From positions 66,362,879-66,426,878 of the forward strand of contig NC_088201.1 of assembly GCF_037126465.1 (NCBI RefSeq): a stretch of 64,000 nt of DNA. Reading direction: 5' to 3'. The stretch's first letter is position 1. Each line of letters opens with the position of its first letter. The notes below the pieces were generated by a model. The model did no database searches. It saw only the letters and a program-made list of their open reading frames with translations, and was not told the DNA's origin. The position numbers and the translations under genes are program-made. This document shows, one piece after another, positions 31,483-43,576 of this stretch. Origin of the DNA: Ornithodoros turicata (taxonomy: Eukaryota > Arthropoda > Arachnida > Ixodida > Argasidae).

Positions 31483-33471
31483 TAGGGTAATGTGGGGCAA
31501 GATGAGATACGGGGCAAAATGTGAGATTTTTTGCTTGATGCCTGTCTCAGAGACGCGTTGCTGCATGCGCTTGAGACTTTACTCATGGCTCTCCATGTCC
31601 GCTTTATTGCACGTGAGAGTTGTCCGAATTGGTGTTTGCGTTGAAGAGAGAGAGAAAAAAAAAGAAAAAATCGGTTACTTCTGCCTGGAATGTAAAGACT
31701 CGCAAGAAAGGCGCGAGTTTCTGTAGTCCTTTTTCTTGTCAGCTGTGCAGTAACGTGTTGCAGGCTTATTCTGTCAATGGAAGTTCACATCCTAATTCTC
31801 TATTCATTCATCTAGATATATGCAAAATATGGGCACTCTTGGTTATCCGGTGTTTAACTGAAAACTTAGTGCACCCGGTGATATGCACGGGACAAGACGC
31901 GACAACTTAATGTAATTTAAATTTAATGTAATTTAGAAACTGATAAGTCAACTATCAGGTGACCTTATGCTTGTTCCTCAAAGATTCCTTTTTTACATAT
32001 TACCTAGGATTTTCCACCAAATTTTCCTGTTTCTAGGATATTTCCAGCAAAGCAGAAGCGCACTCAAAAGCGAGCGACCAGCGACACACGAGACTGTCGG
32101 TGCCTTGTTTGCAAAGGATGGTGGAGGGAAATAGCACCTGATTCTGTGTGGTTTTATGGCACATAATGTGGGCGGTGGGCTAAAGGGGGCTGTGTACCCA
32201 GACAGAACGCTATCTCCTGCGGATGTCCGAAATAGATTGTAACGTCCATGTCTTGAAATGGATGTCAGGTGGACATCCCTCGGAGCTACATGAATGGACA
32301 TCCCTAACGGTACATCCGCAGGATGTACCGTAATGGAAGTTTGAAGAATTGTCCAAATAGGAACCCTGACGGGATGTTACGTGGAGCATTATCGCAGGAG
32401 AGAGAGAAACATGGCACGGCGCATCGCGGCGTGAGTTTGACTTTCGATGAACAAACTAAACGCCTTACACCAAAAAGAGTAAGAAACATAAATGTTGCAT
32501 CATAATGAGTTAATGCGCCAAGCAGTTCTTCAGTCCATTGTTATTGGTATACGCAATCACGTTAAGCTTAAACACCCCACCTTTCAGTTTGACTTGCATG
32601 CAAACTGGACTCTCGAATTTTCGGAAGCTCACGAGACAAGCAATATATAGTATCTGTTTTCGCTTTGGAAAGGTATGCACCGCCTTTTTAAGTGACCTTC
32701 ATGGTTCTAAGAGATTGTACATGCACGTCTCTTGCTTTTAAATTTTTTGCTTTTTAAAACTTCGTGCTCATTGTCCGTAACGGGAATACGAGAAACAAAC
32801 GAAAAGGAGCAACGATGCAGTGGCCGAACCCGAAACAAAATGTCGAAGAAAAAAAAAAACACGCCTACGGGCCTAGTAAGAATCTGTCCTCTTAGCGGCA
32901 ACTCAATAAAGCACTATGAATAATAATGAGGAAATGCAGGGCACTGGGCATGTACGCAAGTAAGTCCGTGCAACGTCCGGGTATCTCCGTGTAACTTCCT
33001 GCGAGGACAACCGACGGATATTTGTGGGAAGTTCAAATCGTGGCCACTCGGAGGTGTGGGGGACGTCCGTCGGAAAATTGTCTGTCTCCTAGGGAGATCA
33101 GAGTTTCCCGGAAAGGATATCCCCAGGAACACCATGGGAAGTTTTGTTCCGTTTGGGTAGGTGCTTGGATTGCAAAAACTAATTTGTATCGTACGTTACC
33201 ATTACCGCAGCGTGTCTCAGCTTGCCCCACGCGATGTCTCGTCTGCCCAGAGGGTTGGGGCAAGATGAGGCAATCTGCATTTTTGAATGTCTTGTTCCGT
33301 GTTTATTTTAGAAGCAGCCACGTCCAGTGTAATTTACAGATCAGAAGTTCTAGACCTCTGAGAATGTGCCTATGGCTAGTTCTTTTTTTTTTTTTTTTTT
33401 ATGAACACGAAAAATAAAAATTCCATATTCAATTGCAAATTTCTGTCTCATCTTGTCCCCACCTTCCCCTA
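31483..33471. mobile_element. hAT-like element pair of ends, GGGGCAAGATGAGA type
   Basis: The left tip is TAGGGTAATGTGGGGCAAGA. The right tip ends CCACCTTCCCCTA, preceded by TCTCATCTTGTCC, its complement. Further GGGGCAAGATGAG copies lie inside both ends (31510-31530, and 33205-33270). The flanking 8-mers differ, so a target duplication is not confirmed. A second inverted set with GGATGTCC/GGACATCC motifs lies at 32215-32340. There is no transposase. Confidence 0.55.
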
Positions 33472-33693
33472 TCAAATTTTGTCTCAAATATCGACGGCGC
33501 ACGGCAATTACTTCTCGGTGATGTTCAACACGGCGAATATAAGCGTATACACCGTGCTCGAAATCGCAGTCTAATACCATAGCGAGACAGTGTGTACATA
33601 TACGGCCGTCTCAAAACAGTGTTTTAAGCGCGCAAGTTACAGTACACTGTGCAGGCTGGGCGTACACCGTTTTGTGACAAGGAGCATACAGGG

Positions 33694-35058
33694 TAGAGCC
33701 CTGCACGGGCCGACTTTTCCGGGCCCGACCCGGCCCGGGCGCATCGAAAAACCCGGGCCCGGAACTTCATATTTTTATGAGGCCCGGCTCGGCCCGGCCC
33801 GGCCCGGTGACCCAGTGACTAGAGCCCGCCCGGCCCGGCGTCTAAGCAAATAGAGCCCGTCCCGTCCCGGTGACCCGGCGAGTAGATCCCGGCCTAGTAT
33901 TTCCAGCCGCGACGTACGCGTTTCTGGCGATTATCAAACAAATTTATAAGTAAATTTATAAGGAGAGAAGACAAACATACAAGTGATGGCGGTTTAACAC
34001 CGTAACCGCACGAGACCAAATTAAATCCACAACGCACGCAGGCATGGGCGTTATCGTTACACTAGGCGCGTTTACATGAAGGCGACATAAGTCGACTAGG
34101 CGAGATAGGTCGATCTCCCCTCTCCCTGTAAACCCGCCTACATCGACCTAAAGGTGACGTCGACGCAGCAGAAATAAGTCGCTACGTTGGGGTAGATCAG
34201 ATGACTGGAGTCGTCTCGCCTTTGCCATGTAAACCGGGCAAGTCGACTGTGCCGACGGTTTCCGCTACGTCACAGCCCCATCTGCCGCCGTGCTCCGCCC
34301 GCAACACAGAAAATAAACATGGCGACAGACACGGTTGACGTTCCCGCCGGTGCAAGCGTTTCAAGCCAGCAGCATTGGGCCGTTGGTAGAAGGCTTTAAT
34401 GTTTATGGGCGCTGTAAAGGAAGTCACACACTGATAAAACAGTATGCAATTGCAAAGTGACCACTTTAGTGCCTTGGCGGCGCTGTCATCGACTGAGTCG
34501 ACTGAATGCCCCGCGGACTAAGGCGCATCGCTTCCTGCCATGTAAACCGTCCCAAGTCGATCTTTGCGATCAGTCGACTGTTGCTTTCAGTCTATGTATG
34601 TGCCCATGTAAACGCAGCTACTGTCAAGATTTTGCGGAGGTAGAGCATGCTGTCGACAAACTGCTTCTCCCAGTCCCTACCCCTCTCACCAAGCTTTGCC
34701 AAAGTGATTGTGAAATACGTGAGCAGTGAGGAGCAATATAAAGTGGCTTTGAGAATGTTCTAGAGGGTAGAATCATATGCATAATGCAGTATCCTTTGCT
34801 TGTCTTTGCAAAATATGCACAGGAATGACGCAAGCGCATGATGATATGAACTAATGCATCTCCATTGTGTGGAATTAGCTGCGTGGCCCGGCCGGGCCTG
34901 ACTCTCGGGAACATATTTGTCGGCCCGGGCCCGGCCCGGCCCGCGGTGGTGGCGTATTTTGTCGGCCCGGGCTCGGCCCGGCCCGGAGCACACAGCCAAT
35001 AACAAGCCCGGCCCGGCCCGCGGGCCGGGTCGGGGGCCCGTGCCCGTGCAGGGCTCTA
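33694..35058. mobile_element. hAT-like element with CCCGGCCCGG-motif ends
   Basis: The tips are TAGAGCCCTGCACGGGC and its complement. The 8-bp target duplication ATACAGGG is perfect (33686-33693 and 35059-35066). Behind each tip are about 170 bp of CCCGG/GGCCCGG repeats. An inner inverted set, 34063-34620, has tips TAGGCGCGTTTACATG and CATGTAAACGCAGCTA plus many GTCGACT motifs, and looks like a second nested element. No transposase is readable. Confidence 0.85.
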
Positions 35059-35300
35059 ATACAGGGTGCCCCAGAAAACGTGTCATTGAATTCTAATAAA
35101 AAAACTACGCCACATAGAATCATGCGGTCAACGGCATTTGTTCTTATTAGGTTTTTGCCACCTCCTGATGTGCATGTCATGTAACCTAAGTTTAATTATG
35201 TAAATTTTTGCAAAGTGAACTCGGAAATTTGCCAAGTAAAGGTCACCTTTTTACCCCACCAACATGAAGAGTGTGCCGAATTTACTCAAATTCACGATAA
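35059..35300. repeat. Dispersed repeat starting TACAGGGTGCCCCAG
   Basis: The opening TACAGGGTGCCCCAG resembles that of 49451-49640 (TACAGGGTGTCTCAG). Such openings are common at the ends of DNA-transposon-derived repeats. The hAT-like element at 33694 inserted at its very start. It is non-coding. Confidence 0.4.
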
Positions 35301-35434
35301 TTGACAGTGATATTCAGGATCTATCATATCGGGAAAAATAGCCGAATATCATGCTTCTCGGGGCACTTCAGTAGAACGCGCGATGAGCGCAATCGCTGTC
35401 AGTTCGACGAAAGGAGGTTGGAAACCCAGCCCAC

Positions 35435-36285
35435 AGGGGAGCCGAAAAAATGGCCCCGGAAAAAAAGTCCCCGGAAAGAATGTCCCCGGAAAAAATGTCC
35501 CCTGTGGAAAGGCTACCGGGAGTTCCCGAAAGAAACAAAATAAGGGTGTTGAGGTTAGGATCGCATGGTATTTAGACGACAGTTTGTTGCAGCACGTTTA
35601 CTGAGCATCCTGTCATTGTTAATGTCTCATAAATGTCTGTGCTGTGAAATGAGGGTCAACGTATTTCCAAGCAATAAGCTGAAGGTCCCCGGAAGAAGTG
35701 TCCCCTGTGGAGAGGTTACCCGGAGGTTCCCCAAAATTGTTCACAATTACCGTCTAAGGATTCATTTGCTGTCGCATTTGCATGGTGATACTCACACAAG
35801 TCTGCTTTAATTCATCAAGAAGCAATAGGAATACCGCCGAAAAAGCGTGTAAAGCTCACCACAATGAATCTGCAAATGCGGCATTGGAATCTTTGTATGC
35901 AGTAAACACCGGGAGAGACGAGCCTGAGCAATTACTTCGCGGTATTGGACGGACGATACGGTTAACGTCAGCCGAACACATGTGGATCATGAAGTGTGTC
36001 CATAACTATAGAATTGCAGAAAAAAATAAATAAATATAATGGGCGACATTTCCTTCTGATCGTCTCACCATTGTTTCGTGTGAGAATGATATCCTTTATT
36101 CACTCTTGTAACTTACTCTATTCCACCCGCAGTTGTAGGTATGTAGTTGAATTTTAAATGCTTTCTTTGGTAGATCAAATCAAAGTCGGTGCATTGTTTT
36201 GCGCTATAATCCTTCCTAAGGGGCTGGGAACGTTGACATTTTTTCTGGGGACGTTTTTTCCGGGGACATTTTTTCCTACACCCCA
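35435..36285. mobile_element. hAT-like element with GTCCCCGGAAAAAAT-motif ends
   Basis: The flanks carry a perfect 8-bp duplication, CAGCCCAC (35427-35434 and 36286-36293). The left end repeats (T)GTCCCCGGAAAAAA(T) about five times, the right end carries the complement (GGGGACATTTTTTCCGGGG), and an inner cluster lies at 35683-35735. A transposase is not seen. Sequence at 55960-56055 shows the same motif on one side only. Confidence 0.75.
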
Positions 36286-36416
36286 CAGCCCACCTACCTC
36301 CTACAGCCCACAGAGTGATAGTAGAAAAAGTGACAGCTCCTGAAATTGGGAGAGGGGTGGTATGGTCCCAGTCGAAGCCGGACGCGATAAGCTCTGTCTG
36401 TGTTATGTCTTTCTAT

Positions 36417-37248
36417 CAGGGCTGGGCACTATTATAATACTTTGTATTATAATAGTGCCATATATTAGTGCCATGTATATAATAGTGCCATGTATTATAT
36501 AGTGCTAATACTATTAAAATACTTTGTATTATAATAGTATTACTGCAATACATTTTTGTATTAGTATTACCACGGTCACTCAATACTCTTTCTGGTCAGG
36601 AAACTCGCGCGAGAACTTCAGTTCGTCGGCCGAGCGGCGAGTGGTGGCGCGGCGATCGTTCGAGGGGAGACTTTCGTGTCCGCTGGTGCCTGCGCGTATG
36701 GCTTGCAGAGTGTTTCTATGGGTGTTTGGAAGTGTACACTTTTTCTTTCTTTGTGCTTGCGTTTTGAGTGCGTAAGCAAAGGTTCCTTTTTAAATATCCT
36801 TGAAGTTTATTGCAATCTTTGCACTCTGTTCGTATGTAAGAATGATCTACACATATAAAGGAGACTTCTCCTGATTCGAACGTGCAGCATTTCGTGATGG
36901 CTATATGTTCTTCATGGAAAAGGAGCCTTAACTTGACGAGGACTGAATGAAAGTATTTTTTCTTTGTGTAAAAAACAGAGATGACTTGGTCTACGGGAAA
37001 CATTCGCTAATAGCCTTATTGTAGATGTAGTGCGATGAGCGTGGTTTGTTGAGCTCCTTCGAGTTCACTGTGTGACATGAGTAGCATCACGGTGGTAATA
37101 CTAATACAAAAATGTATTGCAGTAATACTATTATAATACAAAGTATTATAATAGTATTAGCACTATATAATACATGGCACTATTATATACATGGCCCTAA
37201 TATATGGCACTATTATAATACAAAGTATTATAATAGTGGCCAGCCCTG
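36417..37248. mobile_element. Element with CAGGGCTGG tips and TATTATAATAC-motif ends
   Basis: CAGGGCTGGGCACTATTATA on the left is mirrored by TATAATAGTGGCCAGCCCTG on the right. Long runs of TATTATAATAC and ATAATAGTGCCAT follow on both sides (36430-36570 and 37098-37235). The inverted match extends six bases beyond the tip, so the expected 8-bp target duplication is not visible. A further AATAC cluster follows at 37262-37360. Confidence 0.75.
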
Positions 37249-37369
37249 ATAGAAGTGGTGGTATTACGTATTATACTACAGATTTTTAAAATGTATTTGT
37301 ATTAGTAATGTAATACGCAGGAAAGCGTATTACAAGTATTATAATACCCCAGTAATACTTCTCGGATTT

Positions 37370-37920
37370 TGATGTGTTCGTTCACCCCGAATGCGCTCTC
37401 AGCATGGTGATAATCCGGTCAGGTGGGTCAGCACACCACACCTTTTTGGTCGTCAGCTCTTTGAATACCCTATTCTTTCGGGGATTAGTCAGTGTACACT
37501 CTCTGGTCATAAAATTCCCCAGGAAGAAAGGAACAACCGGAAGCGTTTCTAGCTCCGTGTCCAAGATTAATGTACGCACCAGGGCAGGCTTCTACTTCTG
37601 GTACACGGGAAATCTTCGCTCCCCCCCCCCTCCCACACTAGGGGGGGGGATGTTAAAAAGTTATAGAACAGTGAAATATGTGCTTTCATCATATGCTACT
37701 TGTGTGCAAATTATTTTCGACTTATTCCCCACTGATAACGTGTGTTGTATTATTACGCACGACCGAAGCGCGTTGTGTTGATAACTCTGGAGAGTCTGGC
37801 AACAACTAACTAACCGTAAACTGAAACCTGAAGCGACTGAAACCACGGCGCCGGCGTTCACGTGTTCGTCATGGAGTGGTACGTTTTTGTCATGCTCCTG
37901 ATGAACCAAGAGAGATTTTT
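37370..37920. other. No recognisable gene
   Basis: Short C- and G-runs lie at 37620-37650. Open frames are unsupported. Confidence 0.4.
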
Positions 37921-38419
37921 TTTCCGCGCTTATGCTTCTACTGCTCACAAGATATGCTGCCACAGTGATGGCCGCGCTTCAGCATCACACTGAAGCTCAG
38001 CTGATGTGTGAAGAGGAGCAGCTATTGGCAACACCTGGGTTGACACTTGCGGAGTGGGCGCTAATGCACGGTACGAATGTAAACCTTTCTCACTTGAATG
38101 CATCTGTCAGCTTTTATGCGCGTTTGTAATCTATTTTTAGAGGCATATTCCAGTGTAGGGAACTTAAAAAAATCGGGCATGAACGGAACGGGATCGTGGA
38201 GCATATTTCCTTTTGAGAAAACTGTAAGAAATGTAGTGTACAAAGGTAGCTCTTTTGCATACATGTGTTGTGTTCCGTTCGTGATGTAGTGGAAGATCCA
38301 ATTGTATTGTACATGCAGCAAGGAGGGATACATGAACGCACGCCTTAGTAAGCACGCTAGCTCAGTGGATCCGAATATGTGGATGTAGAAAAATTACTAA
38401 CTTACACTATATTAACTAT

Positions 38420-38830
38420 ATGCTTAGAGTCGCTCTTACACGTTTACTAACTGGCTGCCTCCTTCACAGGCTTGCAGGTTACAGGTCACACAGAGCGTCG
38501 GATATGGATGCGTCAAAGGTCCAACTCCTGGTGGGAGGACATGGTATTGGCGACCCTTCGGACTGGACAGGGAACTTCAGGATGTCACGCCGGACATTTG
38601 TAAAACTAGTGTCACTTGTGCGGCCGCACATGTCCCCAGCAGAAACTGTGTCCGAACACCAGTACCTGTAGACAAACGAGTAGCAATTGCTGTATACAAG
38701 ATCGCAAGTTGTGGGGAACCACGGTGCCCTGCTTCTCTCTTTGAAGTGCACAAATCAACAGTCCACAACTGCCTCTATCGGTTCTGTAACACGATGACAC
38801 AACATTTCCTAAGTCCCATGTCGTATCTGA
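38420..38830 (+). pseudogene. PIF/Harbinger transposase remnant
   Basis: Readable blocks are NFRMSRRTFVKLVSLVRPHM (38572-38631) and then, after a frameshift near 38650, PVPVDKRVAIAVYKIASCGE (about 38660-38720) and FEVHKSTVHNCLYRFCNTM (38740-38796). These follow the conserved N-terminal order of HARBI1-type transposases (F-R-M-[SN]-x-x-T-F, P-[IV]-x-x-x-x-R-[VL]-A-I-[AT]-L-Y-[KR]-L-A-[ST], and F-x-[VI]-x-x-S-T-V). The catalytic DDE region downstream is not found. This is a dead fragment; an intact one would move an element with TWA target sites. Confidence 0.8.
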
Positions 38831-39071
38831 TGAGCCTTGTCAGTCGCGTAAGTCTCGCACTGCAGCACTAAACAGTAAAAAACCGTCACAGCAGATTTCT
38901 TAGACGAAACAGCTATGAAAGCAACGTGCAGACACGACGGAGAATTCCACACACGCCAGAATCTATCCAGCCAGTGACGTAAAAGTATCATGTGACACGG
39001 CTGACCGAAGCGCCGCTAGTGTTCGTTCTACCGTTCGTTCTAGTGTTCGTTCCAGGCGAATATTCTCATTA

Positions 39072-40561
39072 CAGTGTTGCCAAACCTACAGATTTATCAT
39101 GAGATCTACCTACTTCTCGAAAAATCTACAGAGATTTCTGAAAATCTCATGATTTTCTGCTCCAACGAATGAGTCACTCAACCCAGTGTTTCGCATCAGT
39201 GCACAAAACGACAACGATGAAAAACATCAGCAGAACGCGGGAATGAGTGTTTTACCGAATATTTTTTAGATTATCTTCCGCAGTTAATTTGATAGAAACG
39301 AAGCAAAGAAACGGCCTCTCAACTACCGCCATAACTGGCCTCCTGCCTGCAAAACGCATGCTTGTTGGGTCAAGCTGCTTCGCCATCGCCGTTGACAGCG
39401 ATTTGATCCGTCGATCATTAAACTGGCAGGGCTCACCGTAGGAGAAGGACTTCTACAGCGACTGAACCATTGGCGAGCCTCAACGTTAAATAAGTTTTCT
39501 TGAGTGTTTGTGTGTGCGTTACCAGTGTGCCTCACAGGCTTGGATTGACTAGCTTTGAAGTGAAATCACAACGTTTATAATTCGCGTCACGCATACACGC
39601 TTTTATTATGTCTATGGAAATAATATATCGCGCTTTGTTGTTGTGGTTCATTGCGATCCTTGTTCACCACTGTGATGGTGGAACGAGCGAGAGAAATGTT
39701 ACTACACGCGATACGGCGCCCCTGCGTTATTCTTGCATTGGAGTGCCACAGCTGATGTGAATGCACACGTCAGAGTATTAAAATCTACGTGCAGTGACAC
39801 TTTTTTTTTTTGTGATTGTAGCGGACTTGAGTACGCGACATCGCCAACCGAAACCGAAAGTTCCAACGTAATGCCAGTGGGCCGCAGAAATAAATTCCGG
39901 CTGTGGTCTTCAGCCCTTGCTCTGCCACTAATTTAGGGACGCAGGCAGACGTTCCAGATTTGAAGGCAAAACGTTCAAGAAACTGTGTTTTGAGTGGCTA
40001 TACAGATTTTTAGCACAATATACAGATTTTTCGGACTCTGATCTACATATCTTTTTTCTTGATCCCACGCTCGCTTTCCGCATGCCACGAAACGCATCTC
40101 GTCAGGATGCTGCATTAATCCACCACATGCGCCTCGATGTGGCCTTTACAGCTCAGTGGCGTTACCGCTTGAGACAAATTGATTCTCCCACCTGCTGCCA
40201 CTGTGGTGCTCTTGAGGATCTGGAGCACATTCTTCTTCATTGCCCTCACTACGAACCTTCCCGAACCACGCTCTCCGAGTCTCTTCGTCAGCTGGACTCT
40301 CGCCCTTTCTCCCTACCGAAATTGCTTGGTCCCTGGCCCAATCCAGCCCAGCAACGCTCTGCGCTCAAAGCTCTTCTGACATTTCTGGACACCATCGGAC
40401 TTCGATCGTTATTGTAAAGGGGCTCGTTATTTTATTCCCCCCATTCCACCAAGCACTGGGGTAGAGTATCGCCTGTTGCGATGAAACTCCCCACTCTCCA
40501 AGGCCGAAAATAAAGTTGTTGTTGTTGTTCTTTTTTTCTTTTTTTACGTGTGGCAACACTG
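39072..40561. mobile_element. Possible hAT-like element with CAGTGTTGCCA tips
   Basis: The left tip CAGTGTTGCCA is mirrored by TGGCAACACTG at 40551-40561. TACAGATTT motifs recur at both ends (39092-39135, 39999-40030). Flanks share only TCTCA, offset by two bases, so the duplication is doubtful. A LINE tail (40056-40535) lies near the right end, so it would be a later insertion. Confidence 0.5.
40056..40535 (+). pseudogene. LINE 3' end with (GTT)n tail
   Basis: The open frame 40082-40417 reads RMPRNASRQDAALIHHMRL, then CCHCGALEDLEHILLHCPHY (Cys/His block), then LLGPWPNPAQQRSALKALLT, with a stop at 40415-40417. The 3' UTR ends AATAAAGTTGTTGTTGTTGT. It is the best-preserved copy of the family at 7551-8990 and defines its true 3' end. 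The RNase H and upstream parts are missing (5' truncation). Confidence 0.85.
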
Positions 40562-40764
40562 ACTCTCAATTGCGACTCCACCTAGGACGTCGGCAGATAC
40601 AATAATGCTTATGCGGATTTTTCGTTTGACTAATTTGGATTTCGCAGAGTCGTCCTTTTGGGTCATTAGACTTGTTGCATAACCTAAGCAATATGAGTAC
40701 ACTATATGCATAGATATGTAAACATATTGCTGGGCGCGATCTTCATCTTTTCGTTATCGCATCA

Positions 40765-40970
40765 CTTCGGTGGTGGTGGCGCTGGTGAAAAGGCTCGCCG
40801 TCGTCGGCCTCACAGAGGTGGGCGAGGCCTTACGAGTGACGCCATAGGGGAATGTGCGTCCTGGGCCGCCGACAGGAGAACTCTGCCGACATATGTCTGA
40901 AAGCGTCTGAGGAAAACCCAGGAAAAACCCGAGACAGCACAGCCACGCGAGCTGGTCTTCGGTCCGTGAT
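40765..40970 (-). mobile_element. SINE family I fragment and (GGT)n-ended LINE tail
   Basis: 40765-40840 resembles the (CCA)n-tailed LINE end at 11838 (GGTGGTGG then GCTCGCCGTCGTCGGCCTC). 40848-40970 matches the body of the family I SINE in reverse (GCGTCCTGGGCCG, GAAAACCCAGG, GACAGCACAG), without a clean tRNA head. Confidence 0.6.
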
Positions 40971-41195
40971 TCGCCACGAGCTCTTGCGCAAGTTAATCAA
41001 AGCTGCTTTGCAGCGCGCGAACTTTAAATATAACGATAACGATCGCTATGTGAAAGTTCAGGATCGGAGCCCTGGTATCATCATCGTTAGAAGTGTGCGC
41101 GGGGGGCGGTTATACTCGCGGCTAGCCGCGCGACCTCCCGGGTATGTGGGTAGAAATATGCGGGTAGAAATTTAACGTTGTATTGTACATTTCAT

Positions 41196-41213
41196 AATAT
41201 ATATATATATATA
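41196..41213. repeat. (TA)n microsatellite
   Basis: This is an uninterrupted TA run immediately before the SINE head, and a plausible A/T-rich insertion target. Confidence 0.85.
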
Positions 41214-41478
41214 TTAGCGGCATGGCCGAGTGGGTTAAGGCGTCTCACTCGTTTGTGTCGTGCTGACTGGGAGGTGGTGGGTTCGAATTCTGTCACCGGC
41301 TGTGCTGTCTGAGAAAACCCTTGGTTTTCCGAAGACTTTCCAGACGAATGTCGGCACAGTTCTCCCTGAAGTCGGCGCAGGACGGATACTAACCCCCCTC
41401 CTTCCTGCTGTCCTCATCTGGACGCCGCTCATAGCCACAGTTGCTTCGCGGCGCTAACACGAAAAGCAAAAAAAAAAC
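41214..41478 (+). mobile_element. tRNA-headed SINE family I, full-length
   Basis: The head reads with an A box (TGGCCGAGTGGGTTAAGGCG) and a B box (GGTTCGAATTC), the long-variable-arm pattern of tRNA-Leu/Ser types. A body (GAGAAAACCCTTGGTTTTCC, CTTCCTGCTGTCC) and a poly(A)-like tail at 41467-41478 follow. The internal A and B boxes are expected to drive RNA polymerase III transcription. It is not a functional tRNA: the head merges into the body, and the acceptor 3' side is altered. Confidence 0.85.
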
Positions 41479-42612
41479 ATAATAAAATACCTAAAATCTT
41501 ATCGCTTTGCCGATTGAAAGATCCTAGGGAAATCTCGCACGAAGCATCTCACAGAATCGTAAGAGCAATTCTATGGGATTGTGGAGCAGGTTCTCACACG
41601 TTTTCTCATAAAATTTCTCGCAGGCGCTCCTCTACGAGATCCCTTAAGGGTTCTCATTGACATTCTTATAGCTTGTTTCGCATTGTCACGGGGCACATTG
41701 GGTCGTGCGTGATATCCCCCAGCTCCGAGATCGATTAGGGTGTATTCGAACTCAGCGGGTAGGGTGGAGATTGGCCAGTCGATGAACAAGAGGACGATGA
41801 CACATTGCTTTCGTAACAAGCAACAACAATTTGCTCTTTCGCAAAAGACATAACATCAATCAAAATAGCACACAACAGGAAATGCGCAAGTATCAATCAA
41901 GACACACAAATGAGACAGGTATCGCACCACACGGACGCTACTGACTAAACGAGAGTTACACACAAATTGCCCAAATACTGCCTAAATTGTTCCGCAAAGT
42001 TCGTACAATGAAAGGAAAAGTTCGAACACAGCTTATCTCTGAGGCGGACGATTCTTGGAGGCGGTTGGCTTCGTTGCAGTCGATACTGTCGGGCGGCCCT
42101 CTGGATCACGGCGGATGCTTTCCTTCTTCCTGGTCACGCTCACACACAAAACTAAACACAGCGCCTGGTTTTACCACTTACGTCGCAGCTCCCTGCGATG
42201 TCATCAAAACTCTGCCGTCACTCAGATCTTCGCCGATCCGCTCCTTCCGCACCTCCAATTACCTCCGGCGGCAAAACCGCGGCTACCCGTTACGACTTTC
42301 ACTATCCGGTGACCATGGGACGACAACCTACTTTCGGCCGGTCGCTCCTTTTTAATCCCTCAGAAGATGGGGCACCCTCGGGCGCTTCCACGAAACCAAC
42401 CCGTTCTTCCCCACGAAAAATGGTAACCGCGAGTGCCACATTCTCGGAATCCATGGCGAAGTCCCTTTTGGTTACGTGAGAGTAGTAGTAGTAGTAGAGT
42501 AGTAGTAATTAGCTGGAAAAAAAATCGGGAGAAAGACTTGGAGCAGGGTGGCTGCCCTAAGGGCGCCTGCAGCTCCATCTCATTTAGGTGGTTTTGAGCG
42601 TGTGTGTTCCTG
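41479..42612. other. No recognisable gene
   Basis: 41555-41690 has scattered TTCTCA motifs like those at 46482-46592. 42045-42440 is GC-rich with an open frame in several phases and no recognisable domain. A (GTA)n tract lies at 42479-42509. Confidence 0.45.
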
Positions 42613-42720
42613 TTAGTAGCGGCAGTGTATACCGCTTTCTTTTAGGTAGGCACACAATGCCTTGAGTGCCTTCATGTCTTGTTCCCTTGTAGGCCATCTT
42701 CCCAGTACTTTGCAGAATGG
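42613..42720 (-). pseudogene. LINE C-terminal end, separated by hAT insertion
   Basis: On the minus strand it reads VLGRWPTREQDMKALKALC through a TAA at 42613-42615. It continues the frame of 45170-45925, from which it is separated by the 2449-bp hAT element. The TREQ-x-x-x-x-K-A-L block parallels PAQQRSALKAL in the LINE at 40056. Confidence 0.85.
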
Positions 42721-43576
42721 CAGTGATGGCCAGTAGTTAACTACATGTAGTTAAACTACTAGTTAAACTACCAGATTGTAGTTAAAAAGTAGTTATCAAC
42801 TACTTGCAGAAATGTAGTGGCAACTACTAGTTAAACTACTATTTCAAGTAGTTAACTACAGTAGTTAGGTTACTAAAGGCGCAAACTATACTTCCGATTT
42901 TGCCGCAAGCTTTAATGCACGATTGTGGTTCCGACTTTTACCTTGAGCTACTTGTTTGATGAGAACGGAGGTGCAGAGCAATTATGTCGTGCATGTGTAC
43001 TAAATCGTCACTTTTAATGCTTGTCCAGCAGTGTTGCGGATTTAACGAGTCAAATCGAATTTAAATCAAATCCATGTTTTTCGGAACACCGCAAATCAAA
43101 TCCAAATGAAGTCCGGATTTAAACTTGAGGCGACAAATCAAATCATTTTAAATCCGGATTTGTTTTTGGTGTGCTAAATCAAATCCGGTTTTAAATCAGG
43201 ATTCATCAAATCCGTCAACGAATCCGGGGGCTAAAGTTCCCGAAATAACTGTAGCATGCAGCTGACCATGTCTACAAGGTCGTACGATTACTGCATGCAT
43301 TCGCTGGAAAAGACCGTGACATGGTATAAACACCTATAAATCTCACCTGCAGCGAAGAGTATGAACAGTCAATATAGCGATGCCAACGTCGACACCGACA
43401 TTTTATTTTCACGTGGATATCGGAGTAACATATTTGTCAAATACGCTTACTCGGCACATATGATAAAGCCAACTGCCGGGAATTATGTTGTGTTAAATGT
43501 GACGGCTACGTGCTGCACACCGCAATTGTGTTATAACAAACTCAATAGTACATCCGCCCAACACGCGTAAGCAGTC

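Noticed and set aside
41214..41300. tRNA-Leu/Ser gene
   Set aside because: A and B boxes are present, but the sequence runs on into a SINE body and A-rich tail, and a related copy with a target duplication shows it is mobile.
41987..42355. Open frame of 122 codons in GC-rich DNA
   Set aside because: Overlapping frames in all phases and no domain; most likely composition-driven.
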